Below, one piece after another: positions 1-12,400 of a DNA stretch of 64,000 bases; position 1 is the stretch's first letter, and each line of letters opens with the position of its first letter. A model generated the notes under the pieces. It was not told the origin of the DNA. It made no database searches and saw only the letters and a list, made by a program, of their open reading frames with translations. Position numbers and translations under genes: made by a program. Origin of the DNA: Tachypleus tridentatus (lineage: Eukaryota; Arthropoda; Merostomata; Xiphosura; Limulidae). The stretch spans positions 65,153,558 to 65,217,557 of the forward strand of contig NC_134825.1 of the NCBI RefSeq assembly GCF_004210375.1, given 5' to 3'.

Positions 1-239
1 TTGTGTATGCCACTTTCAGGCCTCTAATCTCTGGTGACGAGAACTGTTATAGTGTTGTGCGATAACGTGAAACCATTAGTGTTATCTTTGCCATGTTGAA
101 CTTCTGTATATGTAATAAAACTATTTTTAAAGACGTCTTTGGATATCGACAGCAATTTAAATCTGCGTTTATGTAAAATTTGACATATCTATGTGTGCAC
201 GGTTATTAACGTCAATGTAATGAAGGAAAATGTACACAG

Positions 240-497
240 CAGGAGAAAAGACATTGGTCAGTCGACTAGCCACGCAGCGGTGGCTGGACGTCTCACCAGA
301 GTGGACGCAAGACGCACATCGTACGAACCACACCACTATGACTTATTCTTTTCGGGTGCTGTGTGAAGAAAATTACTACGGTGACGCCTGTGCCAAGCTA
401 TGCCGGCCAAGAGACGAAACGTTTGGCCACTACAGCTGCAATTCCAAAGGCGAGAAAATATGCTTACCTGGATGGACAGGCGAATATTGTTCCAATG
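240..497 (+). CDS. Dl: Delta exon: end of pre-DSL region and DSL domain
   Basis: Encodes the conserved segment SRLATQRWL that precedes the DSL domain, then the DSL domain at 362-490 with six cysteines (C-x8-C-x2-C-x11-C-x7-C-x8-C) and the family motif [13 protein letters not shown]. This is the Notch-binding face of Delta ligands. The donor is GT at 498 (gtaact), phase 1. The acceptor is a tandem CAGCAG at 237-242, so the exon may start at 240 or 243; both keep the frame and differ by one residue. The pyrimidine tract before it is poor, so the 5' border is the least certain of the seven exons. The ATG at 230 lies in the intron and is not a start. Confidence 0.9.
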
Positions 498-3400
498 GTA
501 ACTAATGATATCGTAATGCTAACCTTTTTTTTTTCATTGGTGGATATGTATTTCCTGCAATATTATTATTATTGCTTTAGTTGTAACCCAGAGTAATTTT
601 ATCATACAAACTTTAAGTTAGGTAGGTGTACGGGAGTTTATTGTGAAATCTATTATTAATATGTGGTGTGTAGAATAATGCGACGAGGGCCACAAGTTTT
701 GAAAGCCTTGAAAAGTGCTGTTACTGTGAACCGAGTTAGATAACTGCAGTTTGTTAACCAAGAATGGCGTATTAAACAGCGAGAAGACATTTGAAACAAA
801 TATTAAACTTATGAATAGATAATAAAAATCTACAAGATAAATCATGACAGAGTATTAAAGCGCCATCTCTTTTTGTACTAAGTAATTTAGTTTGTAATAT
901 TTTAATATAATATCCCATAGAACTCCCAACCCGTCATTAAGTAGACAGAAAAATTACATATCAAACGCCCTCGTGGAGTTATTTATGAACTAGTACCTTA
1001 TTTTTATTTTATCACGTGTATCGTAACACCTTTAATTTAATGTTTAATCTGATCTTCAAGTTAGTGAATTTTGAAACTTTATATTATTTAATATGTAATA
1101 GGTGGTATTTTTTTTATTCACTTCACAATGATCCCCGCTAGTACAACAGTAAGTCTACAGATTTACTTCGCTAAAATCAGGGGCTCGATTCTCTTCGGTG
1201 AGCTCAGCAGATCGCCTGATGTGGCTTTACTTTAAGAAAAATACACAAATACTTCACAATATCCTTTTTATTGATATATTTGTTCACTCATTCTGACATC
1301 GTATCATTTTACAATAAAACAATGGCTTAGTTATTTTTAAGGAGACCAACATTGCTTGTTAACATGAATCCTGTAAAGAGAGTTTGTTTCAGTGTAAAGC
1401 TATGTTGAGCTATCTGCTTTGTACACCAAGGGGAATTGAACCCTGGGTTTTAATGTTATAAGCCCATAAAGTTCCCGTTGATGCAACGGGGGACGTAACT
1501 TCTGTTTTTGCTCTTGTTTTATTGTTATTAACCACAAAGTTACACGATCGACTGTCACTTCTGTGCTCACCTCAGGAACCCAAACCTGAAATTTCGCGTT
1601 ATAAACCCTCAAATTTGTTAAATGACATTAAGGGCAGAGTTATCATCATTGTTGATTTTGTAAGGCTAAAACTACCTGTGGTCGAAATACAGCAGCGAAT
1701 CGGATTCCGGATTTAGTACTGTAAATCCGGAAATGTGCTGTTTACCCAACGAAGAGCAGGGTGCTTTAAACATCGTCACAATATTATATGGAGATTTCCT
1801 TTACTGTAATTAATGCCCCCCGCTAGTACAGCGGTTAGTCTACGGATTTACAACGCTAAAATCAGGGGTTCGATTCCCCTCGGTGGGCTCAGCAGATAGC
1901 CCAATGTGGCTTTGCTAGAAGAAAACACAAACACACTGTGATTAATAATTAATGTCTTTAGATATTGAATAAACAAAGTCACAGTGAGACTATTTCTAGC
2001 ATTTATCTGACAATGCTCTTATATAATACGTTTAATGTGGTTAATCACTAAAATGAACTAACGAAACAGTTGCGGGTGCTTCGTTTCACTCAAGTAGTAT
2101 GCTGCAACATTAATAATCGCTTATATGAAAACATAAAACTATATAACCTTTTTATAACTTTACATTAATATCTTTTATTGATTTTGTGCCTCGGAGGTTA
2201 TTTTCATCAAGTTTCAGCTGATGCTTGTTTATTTTCGTGTTCTTTCAGCCATCTGCCTTCTTGGCTGCCACAAAGAAAATGGCCGATGCAATGAACCCAA
2301 CAAGTGCAAGTAAGTATATTGTACACATTTTCCGATTTTCTATTTTAATTAGTATTTTCTATTACACCATGGGAACTTATAAACTTTCTGGGGTATTTTC
2401 CCCGTGGGAACTCTAACGTTTCCCAGGATAGTTTTCTTTCGTTGCTATCAAACTGAACACCATTATACATTGGGGTTACTTGTCGGTCGTGTTTGTGGCA
2501 AAACAAAGCTCTTTTTTTTTTTTTTTTTTCAGGTGCAGATATGGTTGGGAGGGACCCCTGTGTCAACAGTGCATGCGCTACCCAAACTGTGTGCACGGAA
2601 CGTGTACCGAACCTTGGCAGTGCAATTGTGAAGAAGGATGGGGTGGTTTACTGTGTAACCAAGGTAAGAGGAGGTGTTACCACGTAATAATATGGTTATT
2701 GTTTAATGGTTAAACTAATATAATAGGAAATACTTTTAAAGCATAAAGATGAACGTTTATTATTCGCGTGTAGTGACTCTTAAATTTTTCCAGACAGTAA
2801 TATTCGTAATTTTGAAAGTTGCGTTTATATTGTATCTTGCTCATATGTACACAGCATAAAGTCACCCGCTGTTACAGCGGTTAGTCTACGAATTTACAAT
2901 GCTAAAATCAGGGGTTCGATTCCCTTCGGTGGACTCAGCAGATAACCCGATGTGGCTTTGCTATAAGAAAACACATACACACACAGCAGAAAAATATATT
3001 TTTTTAAATTCTCTACCGAAGTAACTGTATGCTAAAATAGATTCAACGATTTGTGTATTGAAACTTAAACAAATTCATATTGTTGAATAATTGAGATACG
3101 TTTCTGTTAAATAATTTGAACAAAATGGTAATTTGAAATAACTTTGAAGTATACTTTTGATTGACTGCATTTATTTTAAAATAAATTTAAAATGTTTCTT
3201 TAATAAAGTAAATTTAGTGAAAGCGTTCCAATGTTGAATTAACTTCAAACTATTTAAATATTGACTTAAACAAATGTATATGTTAAATTATTAGAAGAAA
3301 AATATAGTGTTGAAGTAGACTCAATTAATTAATTTAGCTGGAGTAGCGTAAAACAATTCGTATTGTTGGAGTTAGTTAATAAACCTTATGAGAAACAGGG

Positions 3401-6400
3401 TAATTTTCATTTTGTTTCATTTCAGTTTATCTCTAAAACGTTTAAATCTGGCGTCTCTTTTCTGTTATTCAGATTTAAATTACTGCACCAATCACAAGCC
3501 CTGTAAGAACGGGGGCACGTGCACCAACACTGGCCAGGGTTCCTACACGTGCACGTGCCCTGAGGGAATCACAGGGACCAATTGTGAGTTCCAGGTGGAC
3601 AGTTGTGCTCTCCAACCTTGCCAAAACGGAGGGAAATGCAAAGTAAACATTTTGTTTTGTTTTGTTGTTACCTCAAACAAGGCCATTAAATATCCAGGTG
3701 GAAGTGTTGGGTAATTTTTACCTTTAGGTATTAGTGTAATGTAAGGCTAGCTCGTTCACTCCTGCGGAGAGTAATAATATAGTATCATTAAAAAAAACAA
3801 GGACTTGAAAAACTTATCTCTCTTCACTCTGTTTTCTTGATCATTTAATCAGAAAAAGACTGTTGCACCAGCTGCTCCGAGTGTCTTTAATAATTAAAAC
3901 ACAAGACAGCACACCTGCAGTTAAGGAATGTTGTAAGACTAGACCAGCTTGTTATACAATCGTTGGTGTAGAAATAAACTACTAACGGTGGGGACGTTGA
4001 CCTTGCAATACTGATGCATAAGAACAGCCTGTGAGGATATTTTGGGTTCCCTTAACGCAGTGTTTTAGTTGTATAACTCAAAATTTGGGAAGAGGAACTT
4101 TGCCTTAATATATAGAAGATATTTGAACAGTAGAATTACGAACAAATAAACGCGAAACCTAATATGTTATTTGATTTACCACTTATCACTGAGTTGTAAC
4201 GGTTTTGGTGAATTACACCCGTCGTCAGTAACCCTAGACAAGGGCAAATCGAAAGGTTAAACCACATATAGAAATGAAGTGTTCATTGTACGTATGGTGT
4301 CTTAAAATGTATTTTATTCACACAGTATTCTTATATTTATTTATAAAATGTCATGATAATGCAGCAATGATGCTACTATCTTGTTTTGTTTCATGAGTAT
4401 GAAGTGTAGAACATGTTTGTTGTAACATATTCGTCATCCATGTGAATGATCAGAGACTTACACGTATACACGTCTTCTGTTAATGATATTTTGAACTCAA
4501 GTGTGTGGGACTTTGACTGAAACTAATGATGTTGATTGTTCCAAGTACCCTAATGTGGCGGTTATAAAACTAAGTCCCCACTACCTCAGTGGTGAGTCTA
4601 CGAACTTATAACACTAAACACATAATTTCGATAACCGTGGAGGGTACAGCAGTGATAGTCTATTGTGTAGATTTTTGCACTTAACAACAAACAAGTTGGT
4701 GCAAGTTGTTACTCACGAGTACCGTAATGTAGATTTCATAAGATTGCGCGTGTCCTGGTGTGATGATTATGAATTTTATTGTTTCAGATATTGGTTGGCA
4801 TAGTAACGGTTCTTTACATTTTCTGTCTACATCTGGAAAGCCCTGGTTTAATTACATTGGCTGGGAGCTTAAAAGATCTTATGATTAGTACAATTCTTGG
4901 CGGTCAGTAGTGGTCTGTAAACAACAAATCTATTTCATTTTCTTCCAGCAAACGGATAAAACCTACAAATGTGAATGTCCACGTGGTTTTTACGGCCGCA
5001 AGTGTGAAACGTCAACGAACACATGTTCAGCAATCCATTGCCAGAATGGTGGAACCTGCCAGACTGGACCAGATGGCTACTTCTGTATTGTCCTGATGGA
5101 TTTTCTGGTGACCATTGTGAACTTCAACCTGATAACTGTGAACCAAACCCTTGTTTGAATGGTAGGTATACCATGTCAGAAGTTAACTTTTGTTTTTCAT
5201 GAGATGGACGGTGGTGGTCTATTGGTTAGATACGATCAAGTTTTGCAGCGCGTATCCGCAAAAACGCACTTCGCACTTTGAATTCGTTGGTGCGTTATAA
5301 GAGTGACAGTCACCCCCAGTGGCACAGCGGTATGTCCACGAACTCACATTGCTATAAACCTGGTTTCGATGCCTTTGGCGGGCTGAGCAGAGATAGCCCA
5401 TTGTGTAGCTTTTTGCTTAATTCTTAAAACAAAACAGACAAAGAGTGATAGTCCAGTACAACTTTTCGAACTATCATATGTATCCTAATATTTGGCATTG
5501 GATGACACTAACTAACTGTCTTTCGTCTTATCTATCAGTTTTACAGTCTGGCATGTTAACCTCTCTAACACGATCTGCTATTGCGTAGCTTTTTTCGGTA
5601 ATTATAAAACAAACGAAAAGCCTTCCTGAGAGGGTCAAAGATTCAGGAAAAGACATGTTGTGATAATCGTGTCAAAACTTTCTTATAATTTTTTAAACTA
5701 AATTTTAAAAGGTTGCATTTTTTACATGTTTTAAATATAAAATACATTGTTAAATAACTCTGCCTAAGAAATTCGTGTGTGTTTGCGTTTTTCTTTTAGC
5801 AAAGCCACAACGGGCTATCTGCTGAGCCCACCTAGGGGAATCGAACCCCTAATTTTAGCGTTGTAAATCCGTAGACTTACCGCTGTTCTAGCGGTTGGCA
5901 AGAAATTCGTTTTCATAATTTCACTGAAGCTGGTATATTTAAGATAAACGGTACGCTTACGGACTTATAACCCTAAAATTTGGGGCTTGAATCTCCATGG
6001 TTGACAGGAGGCCCAGTCCATTGTATAACTTTGCACTAAAACACAATAAATCCTTGGATGTAAAGTGATAGAGAAACGCTCATTTTTTTGGTCTAGTTTA
6101 ATGCTCTTCAAATATTTTCTTAATGTTTCCCTCTCTCTCTTTCTTTTTACAATCATTTAACCATAAAATATTTACTGTTACATTCATAACCAACACAAAG
6201 AGAGAGAAAGGAAAACTTGAAATTTGCAACAAGAAAAACCAACAACAAAGAAAACTTCTTTCGCATTGATCGCTTGAAGATATTACAGTCTTTCAGCTTT
6301 GAACAACCCTTGAATAAAATAAAACATTGAAGAGTATGTTTATTTTCTAAAAAATATGAATCGTAGAGTTTGTTTTTTACTGCAGACGTTCCAGGTATGA

Positions 6401-9400
6401 CGACACTGAAATATAAAAAAAATGCAATAACAATAATAATCTCAAAATAAGGACATCTTAAGCGGATGTTTTTTAATGGACAAATTGGCTTTCACGGCGC
6501 TCTCTAAGGTTTTCTAATGCGCACATTGTATATTTGAGGACTTAGAGAAATCAGTAGCTTGCCATTAGTTCTCACATACCTAATACATAGGCAGGATGAA
6601 GCTAGTCTAGACATCAAACTCTCCATACTCAGGAAGCAAACAATAAAAAACGAGATATATCTAACATGAAAACTTTTCAAAACGTTCGGTTCCCATAAGT
6701 CGATTTGGCATTTTTAATCGAATTCTTTTACTGTATAATTCATTGCTATTTGTTGTATTTCATAATAAATCTGGATCTTTCTTAAACAGATATTTATGTG
6801 ATCTTCTAGGAGGAAGCTGTGTACAACGAGTGGACGCCCACACATGCATCTGTGAAACTGGCTTCACAGGGATCTCTGTGACATAGATATTAATGACTGT
6901 GCAGAGAACCCCTGTCTCAATGGTGGTACCTGTGTGGACAACATCAACTCTTTCCACTGTTCCTGTGTTCCAGGGTTCGTGGGCTCTTTGTGTCAGACCA
7001 ACGTGGACGATTGCCTTATAAAACCTTGTGCTAACGGTGGTGTCTGTCACGATTTGATCAATGATTTCCAATGTGACTGTCAACCGGGTTTTACTTCTAA
7101 GGATTGTTCAGTGGAGATCGACGAATGTCGTTCCAACCCTTGTCTCAATGGTGGAACTTGCATTGACCGTGTGAACGAGATCTTGTGTCTCTGCCCACCT
7201 GGATTTGGTGGTATTCGGTGCGAGGAAAATGCACATGCAGTTGAGGATAAAAGTACCAGTGCGCGATTTCACCGTGTAAGATTTAACAAGAATGCATCCC
7301 TCGACGGACCGAAAGCAACAAGCCCTACTTCTGTATTGGAAGTTTCTCATCATATCTCTGATGACGCAAAACAGTCTCGCTTAACAAGTCACCAGGTGGC
7401 GCTGATCGCTACACTTTCTGCGCTGATTCCTTTACTTGTTCTGATTGCAATTTTACTGATATTATTTTTTCGTCGCCGAAAGCAACAAGAAAGAGAGCAC
7501 GAAGACGAGATAATACAAAAACAGAATGAACAGAATACAGTAAACAGCATGAACAACAAATTGTTAGACAGTAAAATCATTAACACCATTGGTAGGCCTA
7601 ATCAAAAGTCATTAAATATTAGCACCGAAGGCCGAGATACATCTTCTGTTTTAAAAGGGCAAGAAAATGTGCACAGAACCAATATCAGCAGACTTCTAAA
7701 TAAGGACTGCTGTAGCAGACACTCTGATAAAACATTGGATACAGACTATGAAAAACAGCTCTCTAGTTCGCAAAGTGCGTTAGAAAGGAGGGGGTCCATA
7801 CAATCCATAACATCAGTGTCTTCTATTGTCAACAAAAGGTATTTATTTTTACTATTAACTTTTTTTTTATCAAAAGCTTTTTATATCATCGTAGTTGTGT
7901 TGCCTGAAATCTTTTGAAGGTTAATATTATTTTGACAAAGTTCTCTGATGAGAGGAAGACGCTATTTTATGTTACAAAAATCTTCCAATATAATCTTCCA
8001 ATATATTTATTGTGTTAATTGTGCCTTCGGTACTTTATTGAATGAAGTTGCAGATTGCTAAAAGTTAAGCTTTCGAAAAATTTATATTTCTTTACAGCCA
8101 GTTTAGCTGAAATGCCCTTATGTAGGACCTCCAAATAAAAAGGTTTAGTAATCTGAGGATCGCGGGTTCGAATCCCCGTCGCACCAAACATGCTCACACT
8201 TGGGGGCGTTATAAAGTGACGGTCAATCCCACTATTCGTTGGTGAAAGAGTAGTCCAAGAGTTGGCGGTGGGTGGTGATGACTAGTTGCCTTCCCTCTAG
8301 TCTTACACTGCTAAATTATGGACGGCTAGCGCAGATAACCCTCGTGTAGCTTTGAGCGAGTTTCAAAAACAAACAAACAAAAAAGCTTAAGTTATCGTCC
8401 TTTACCCTGAACTGCCAATAATCACAAATATTCGAATTTAAAAAAGCAACATGGGCCTGCCGTTACTTACAGGTTTCTTGTTTAACCCAGTTTACAAGTC
8501 ACAGTCACAATGTACGGTCTGATTTGACTTTTGAAGCTGTTTAACATAAGAATAATACAGAAAAAGATAGAAACAACGCTCGTTTTTATTGTCAACGAGA
8601 GATATTTGAAAAAAATTCAGAAGTTTGCCATCACCTAAGAAGCTCCGCTGTTTTCCATAATTAGTTATTATAAACTGTTTATTTATTTTATAACAAAGCC
8701 ACATTGTTTTCTGTGTCTACCGCGGGTATCAAACACCAGATTTAGCGTTGGAAGTCCATAAACATACTGCTGTCCTACCGGGAAGATATTAATAAGAAAG
8801 AGAACAAGACCTTTTTAGTGGCAACATTTTAATATCATACGTGACTTTCCGTAAGCCTGTATAGCAAGGGAAGGAAAAGTTTGGAACTGAATTTGTCATT
8901 TTGATGAATAGAACTCGTGTTGAAATAAATAGTAAACAGTGATGCGTGTTCTTCCTAACAATCCAATACCATTGATACTTCATAAAAGTATTTTATGTAC
9001 TGATTCTGCGCACACGATATTATTCGTCTCTAAAATTTAGTTTTAAATAAATTTTATAAATGGATATTGAAGTGTAAAAAAATGGCAACTTGATCTTTAT
9101 TTATTTTTACAAATTTTTTATACAGTTTTATACAGATGACGCTTTCAGTGTGTGTATATATGCCGTACATAAAGGGACCTAAACAATTAATAACTGAATA
9201 CATTTCACAAAAACAGTCCGTATGTCTTTATGTTCAACAGCGCGTGTTGCGAAAATTCAGGCTGTTTCAGTTAGTTTTTACCAGTGCTATTCGCCTTGAA
9301 AATAGAGTACTTCCTAATTCGTCTTCAGATTTGTTAGTTTACCGAGTTTCTCTATTAACTTGGGTTATTTTTGCCTTATAATTATTTGAGTGTCTGATAG

Positions 9401-12400
9401 TAGAAGGTTGAGTTTTTTACCGGATCTGCAAACTGCCAGAACTTTTCAAATATACAAAATTGGAAAAACATAAGAGACAAGTAGTAATAACTCGTTGTGA
9501 TATATCCAGACTCATAGTGAGTAAATTGTAGACAGCTGGCCTGCACACCTATAGCTAAGGTCGTATATTGTCACGTACGTCATATTACCTGTACAGTATA
9601 AGGAACTGTCAGCTACTGTTCGTGGATCTAGTGTGTACTCCTGGACAGCAGTCTCGTGATGAACGGTAACAACAGATTCATAACTGAGGCATAAGGACGT
9701 GATTGCCCTGATTCAGCCACGCAGTTAACCTCATGGTACCATAAATTTTATTTGATATCAGTAGAATTGTCAATAACGTCGCTAAGTATCTATATCTTCA
9801 CGTCCAAGTCAAGGCTTCATGTATCTATCTACCAAGATTTCGAATGTGAAAAGCCATAGATGGATGGCATGCTCATTATTGTTTATTATGACCGTTTCCG
9901 GCGTCTAGTCAGTAATGGTGTGGGAAGGATGCAGTGTGTAAAGACTAACAGATCTTGTTGTGGTTTTAAGTGGCAAATTTATCATTCTTTGACATACTGA
10001 CTTGTCATGTGTGAAGTCAGACGACATTTTCTTTTGTTTCTGTGTTTTTAAGCGGAAAATTACACACTGGACTATCTATCTATCTAAATATATATCTTAA
10101 GTCCATCATAGATATTGAACCCCGATTGTTAGCTTTATAAGCCCTTAAGTGTGCTGCTGAACCACTTTATCATGATGCTGTAATTGTTCACTGTCATAAT
10201 GTTAGAATTGTGATGGAATACACTGAACAAGAAACCGTAATATAATAGTTATGGACATTTCTGACCTATGTTTTATTTATCACCTTGGAAATAAATACAC
10301 AAGGCAGTGTATTAGTTGAGGAATGGGACAAGATCTACTCACAGATTAGAAGCATTCCCTGCAGAACTTAATGGTTTGGTTTTAGAGATAGCGATTTAAT
10401 GACGTTCCAATCTGGTTTCTTTAAAGCAGGTAACGATAATACTGTCAACGACACATTAAATGCGTTCAGTGGATGAAGTGATGTTCCTATGGTTTAATTA
10501 TGTAATTGTTATTCATTCAGATGAAACACTTCACCTATAAAACCTCTCTCTTTTCATTTTTCTGATGAGTATTTGCCGTCAAGTTAACTGCATTTTCCCC
10601 TGCATATTTCTTCTAATTTATCCATTGCGACTCAAAATCGAAAAAAAAATAATAATTTTTGTGTTGTTCACAAGTTGCCGTCTAGAAGCTTTTTGTTCAA
10701 CACCAGATCTCATTTAATAGTTTCCGAGCTTCCTGTGCTTAAAACCGTAACTTTTTGAAGTATTATAGTGTAAATAAAATATCGTTTCATGCATTGAAGA
10801 TGTGTTAAGCTGAATAGATTCACAGCTGCGTCTCGCGATTTCTTGAAATACGCTTTGTTTATATAACGTTTTGTTTGTGCTGTTTCATTAACAATTAATT
10901 CATTAACCCATTGTTGTTAATTAACCTTCAATTTCAAGTTAAATGTTTGCTTTCTTTGGGACTTGACATGGCATGGTGGTTAGGGTCCTCGACTCCGCAA
11001 TTTGAGTTCTACACTGCTAAATCGGGGACGGCCAGTGCAGATAGCCCTCCTGTAGCTTTGTGTGAAATTCGAAGCAAACCAAACGAAACGATTTTTTTTA
11101 TTTTACTGAGATACCAAATACTGTTCAACTTTTTCTGTATTTTTGGATTTCTCCAGATATCGTATGAGTGCTATAATCCAACAAATCACTCCTACACGTT
11201 ATCGTATGATTGTCAAAACTTTCCAATGCAACTATTTTGGTACACCCTGCAACAAGATAGGTAATATATGCCTCGAAAAGAACATATTCAAACGCAAGCT
11301 TTGTGTGCCTCGGCACAAACTACAATTTTCTTCACGTCGTATGCTTATGTTCTCTTATATAATTATAATCTATGGCGTGATCCCATCAGCGACTCAAAAG
11401 AGGAATTATAAGTAAACCGTCAGAGAATGGTATCTCAGCTCGTAGATTAGTGCACATTCCAGAAATTACAAAGCGCTATTTTTATGATGCGTATTTACGT
11501 TGAGCATAATGATGTTGTAGAGAATCTTCTTTGATATACAGGGTGGCCCGTAAGTCCCTACCCATCCATATGTTATTATGTTATATTCAATTACGCATGT
11601 ATTATAAATTTGTTTCTTTTTTTTCAGAGAAATATGCCCGATGTAAGCCCATTTACACTTGAAGAGCGTATTGTGACAAGTACGTGGGTACATGAGCGCA
11701 AGAATACTGGTGACACCCTGGATACATAAGATATATGGATGGGTAGGGACTTACGGGCCACCCTGTAGAGTTAAAGTATCGAGAATTACGTCTACTCAAC
11801 CACTGCGCCGTGACAGCTGTAATAATTATATACAACTCCCGTCTTATAGTAAAATGCACCAATAGAATAATTTGCTTTCATTACCGAGACCTCAACCACA
11901 CACACACACACTTGTTTGATAAACTGGGTGCCACTCCTATCTATCACATCTGTCAACTGGATAGTCCTACTTATTCTTATAAAAGTAAAGGCAAACATGC
12001 TTATTATTCTGCTCTCCTAAAATATCTGTTTTTTCTCGCGCGCATTCTTTTCAAATAATCCCTTTTTCATTGTCGATATTTCCTGTCTTGCTTTCACTAA
12101 CCTTTCAAAAATTAATCCAGGTCATGTAATGTTGTGTAATCCAAGTGCTGCATTTTGTTTGTTACGTGAAGCAGCACCTGGATTACACAGCATTACACCC
12201 CTACCCTACTCCACATATCTGAAGAATGTTCATCATTAATTCAGTTTATATAGGCCCGGCATGGCCAAGTGGATAGGGCCCTGGACTCGTAATCTGAGAA
12301 TCGCGGGTTTGAATCCCCGTCACACCAAACATGCCCTTTCAGCCGTAGGGCGTTATAATGAGACAGATAATCCCACTATTCGTTGGTAAAAGAGTTGCCC

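Larger units (their letters stand above)
498..2248 (+). other. Delta intron after the DSL exon
   Basis: 1.75 kb of AT-rich intron. It holds SINE-B copies at 1132 and 1817 and an inverted SINE-C fragment at 1418. Nothing else was recognised. Confidence 0.85.
5162..6809 (+). other. Delta intron between EGF6 halves
   Basis: A 1.65-kb intron with SINE-C at 5312, a SINE-C 3' fragment at 5568, an inverted SINE-B at 5777 and a diverged SINE-C at 5948. A CT-rich tract lies at 6130-6148. Positions 6060-6809 hold nothing else recognisable. Confidence 0.85.

Noticed and set aside
230..232. ATG at the head of the DSL reading frame
   Set aside because: It lies before the likely acceptor (240 or 243). 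Delta proteins have a signal peptide and MNNL domain before DSL, so the real start is upstream of the window.
5087..5089. Programmed frameshift in Delta
   Set aside because: No slippery heptamer or downstream structure was evident, and Delta genes are not known to use recoding. Error or mutation is simpler.
6934..6936. Start of the 327-codon frame as a translation start
   Set aside because: The codon is GTG inside EGF7, and the EGF pattern continues upstream to 6877 in the same frame.
6760..7589. - strand frames at 6760-7083, 7108-7353 and 7389-7589
   Set aside because: They are antisense shadows of the Delta EGF and transmembrane exon.
12253..12335. SINE heads as genuine tRNA genes
   Set aside because: Heads have A and B boxes and tRNA-like anticodon loops, but their acceptor and anticodon stems do not pair properly. 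Each continues into a SINE body.
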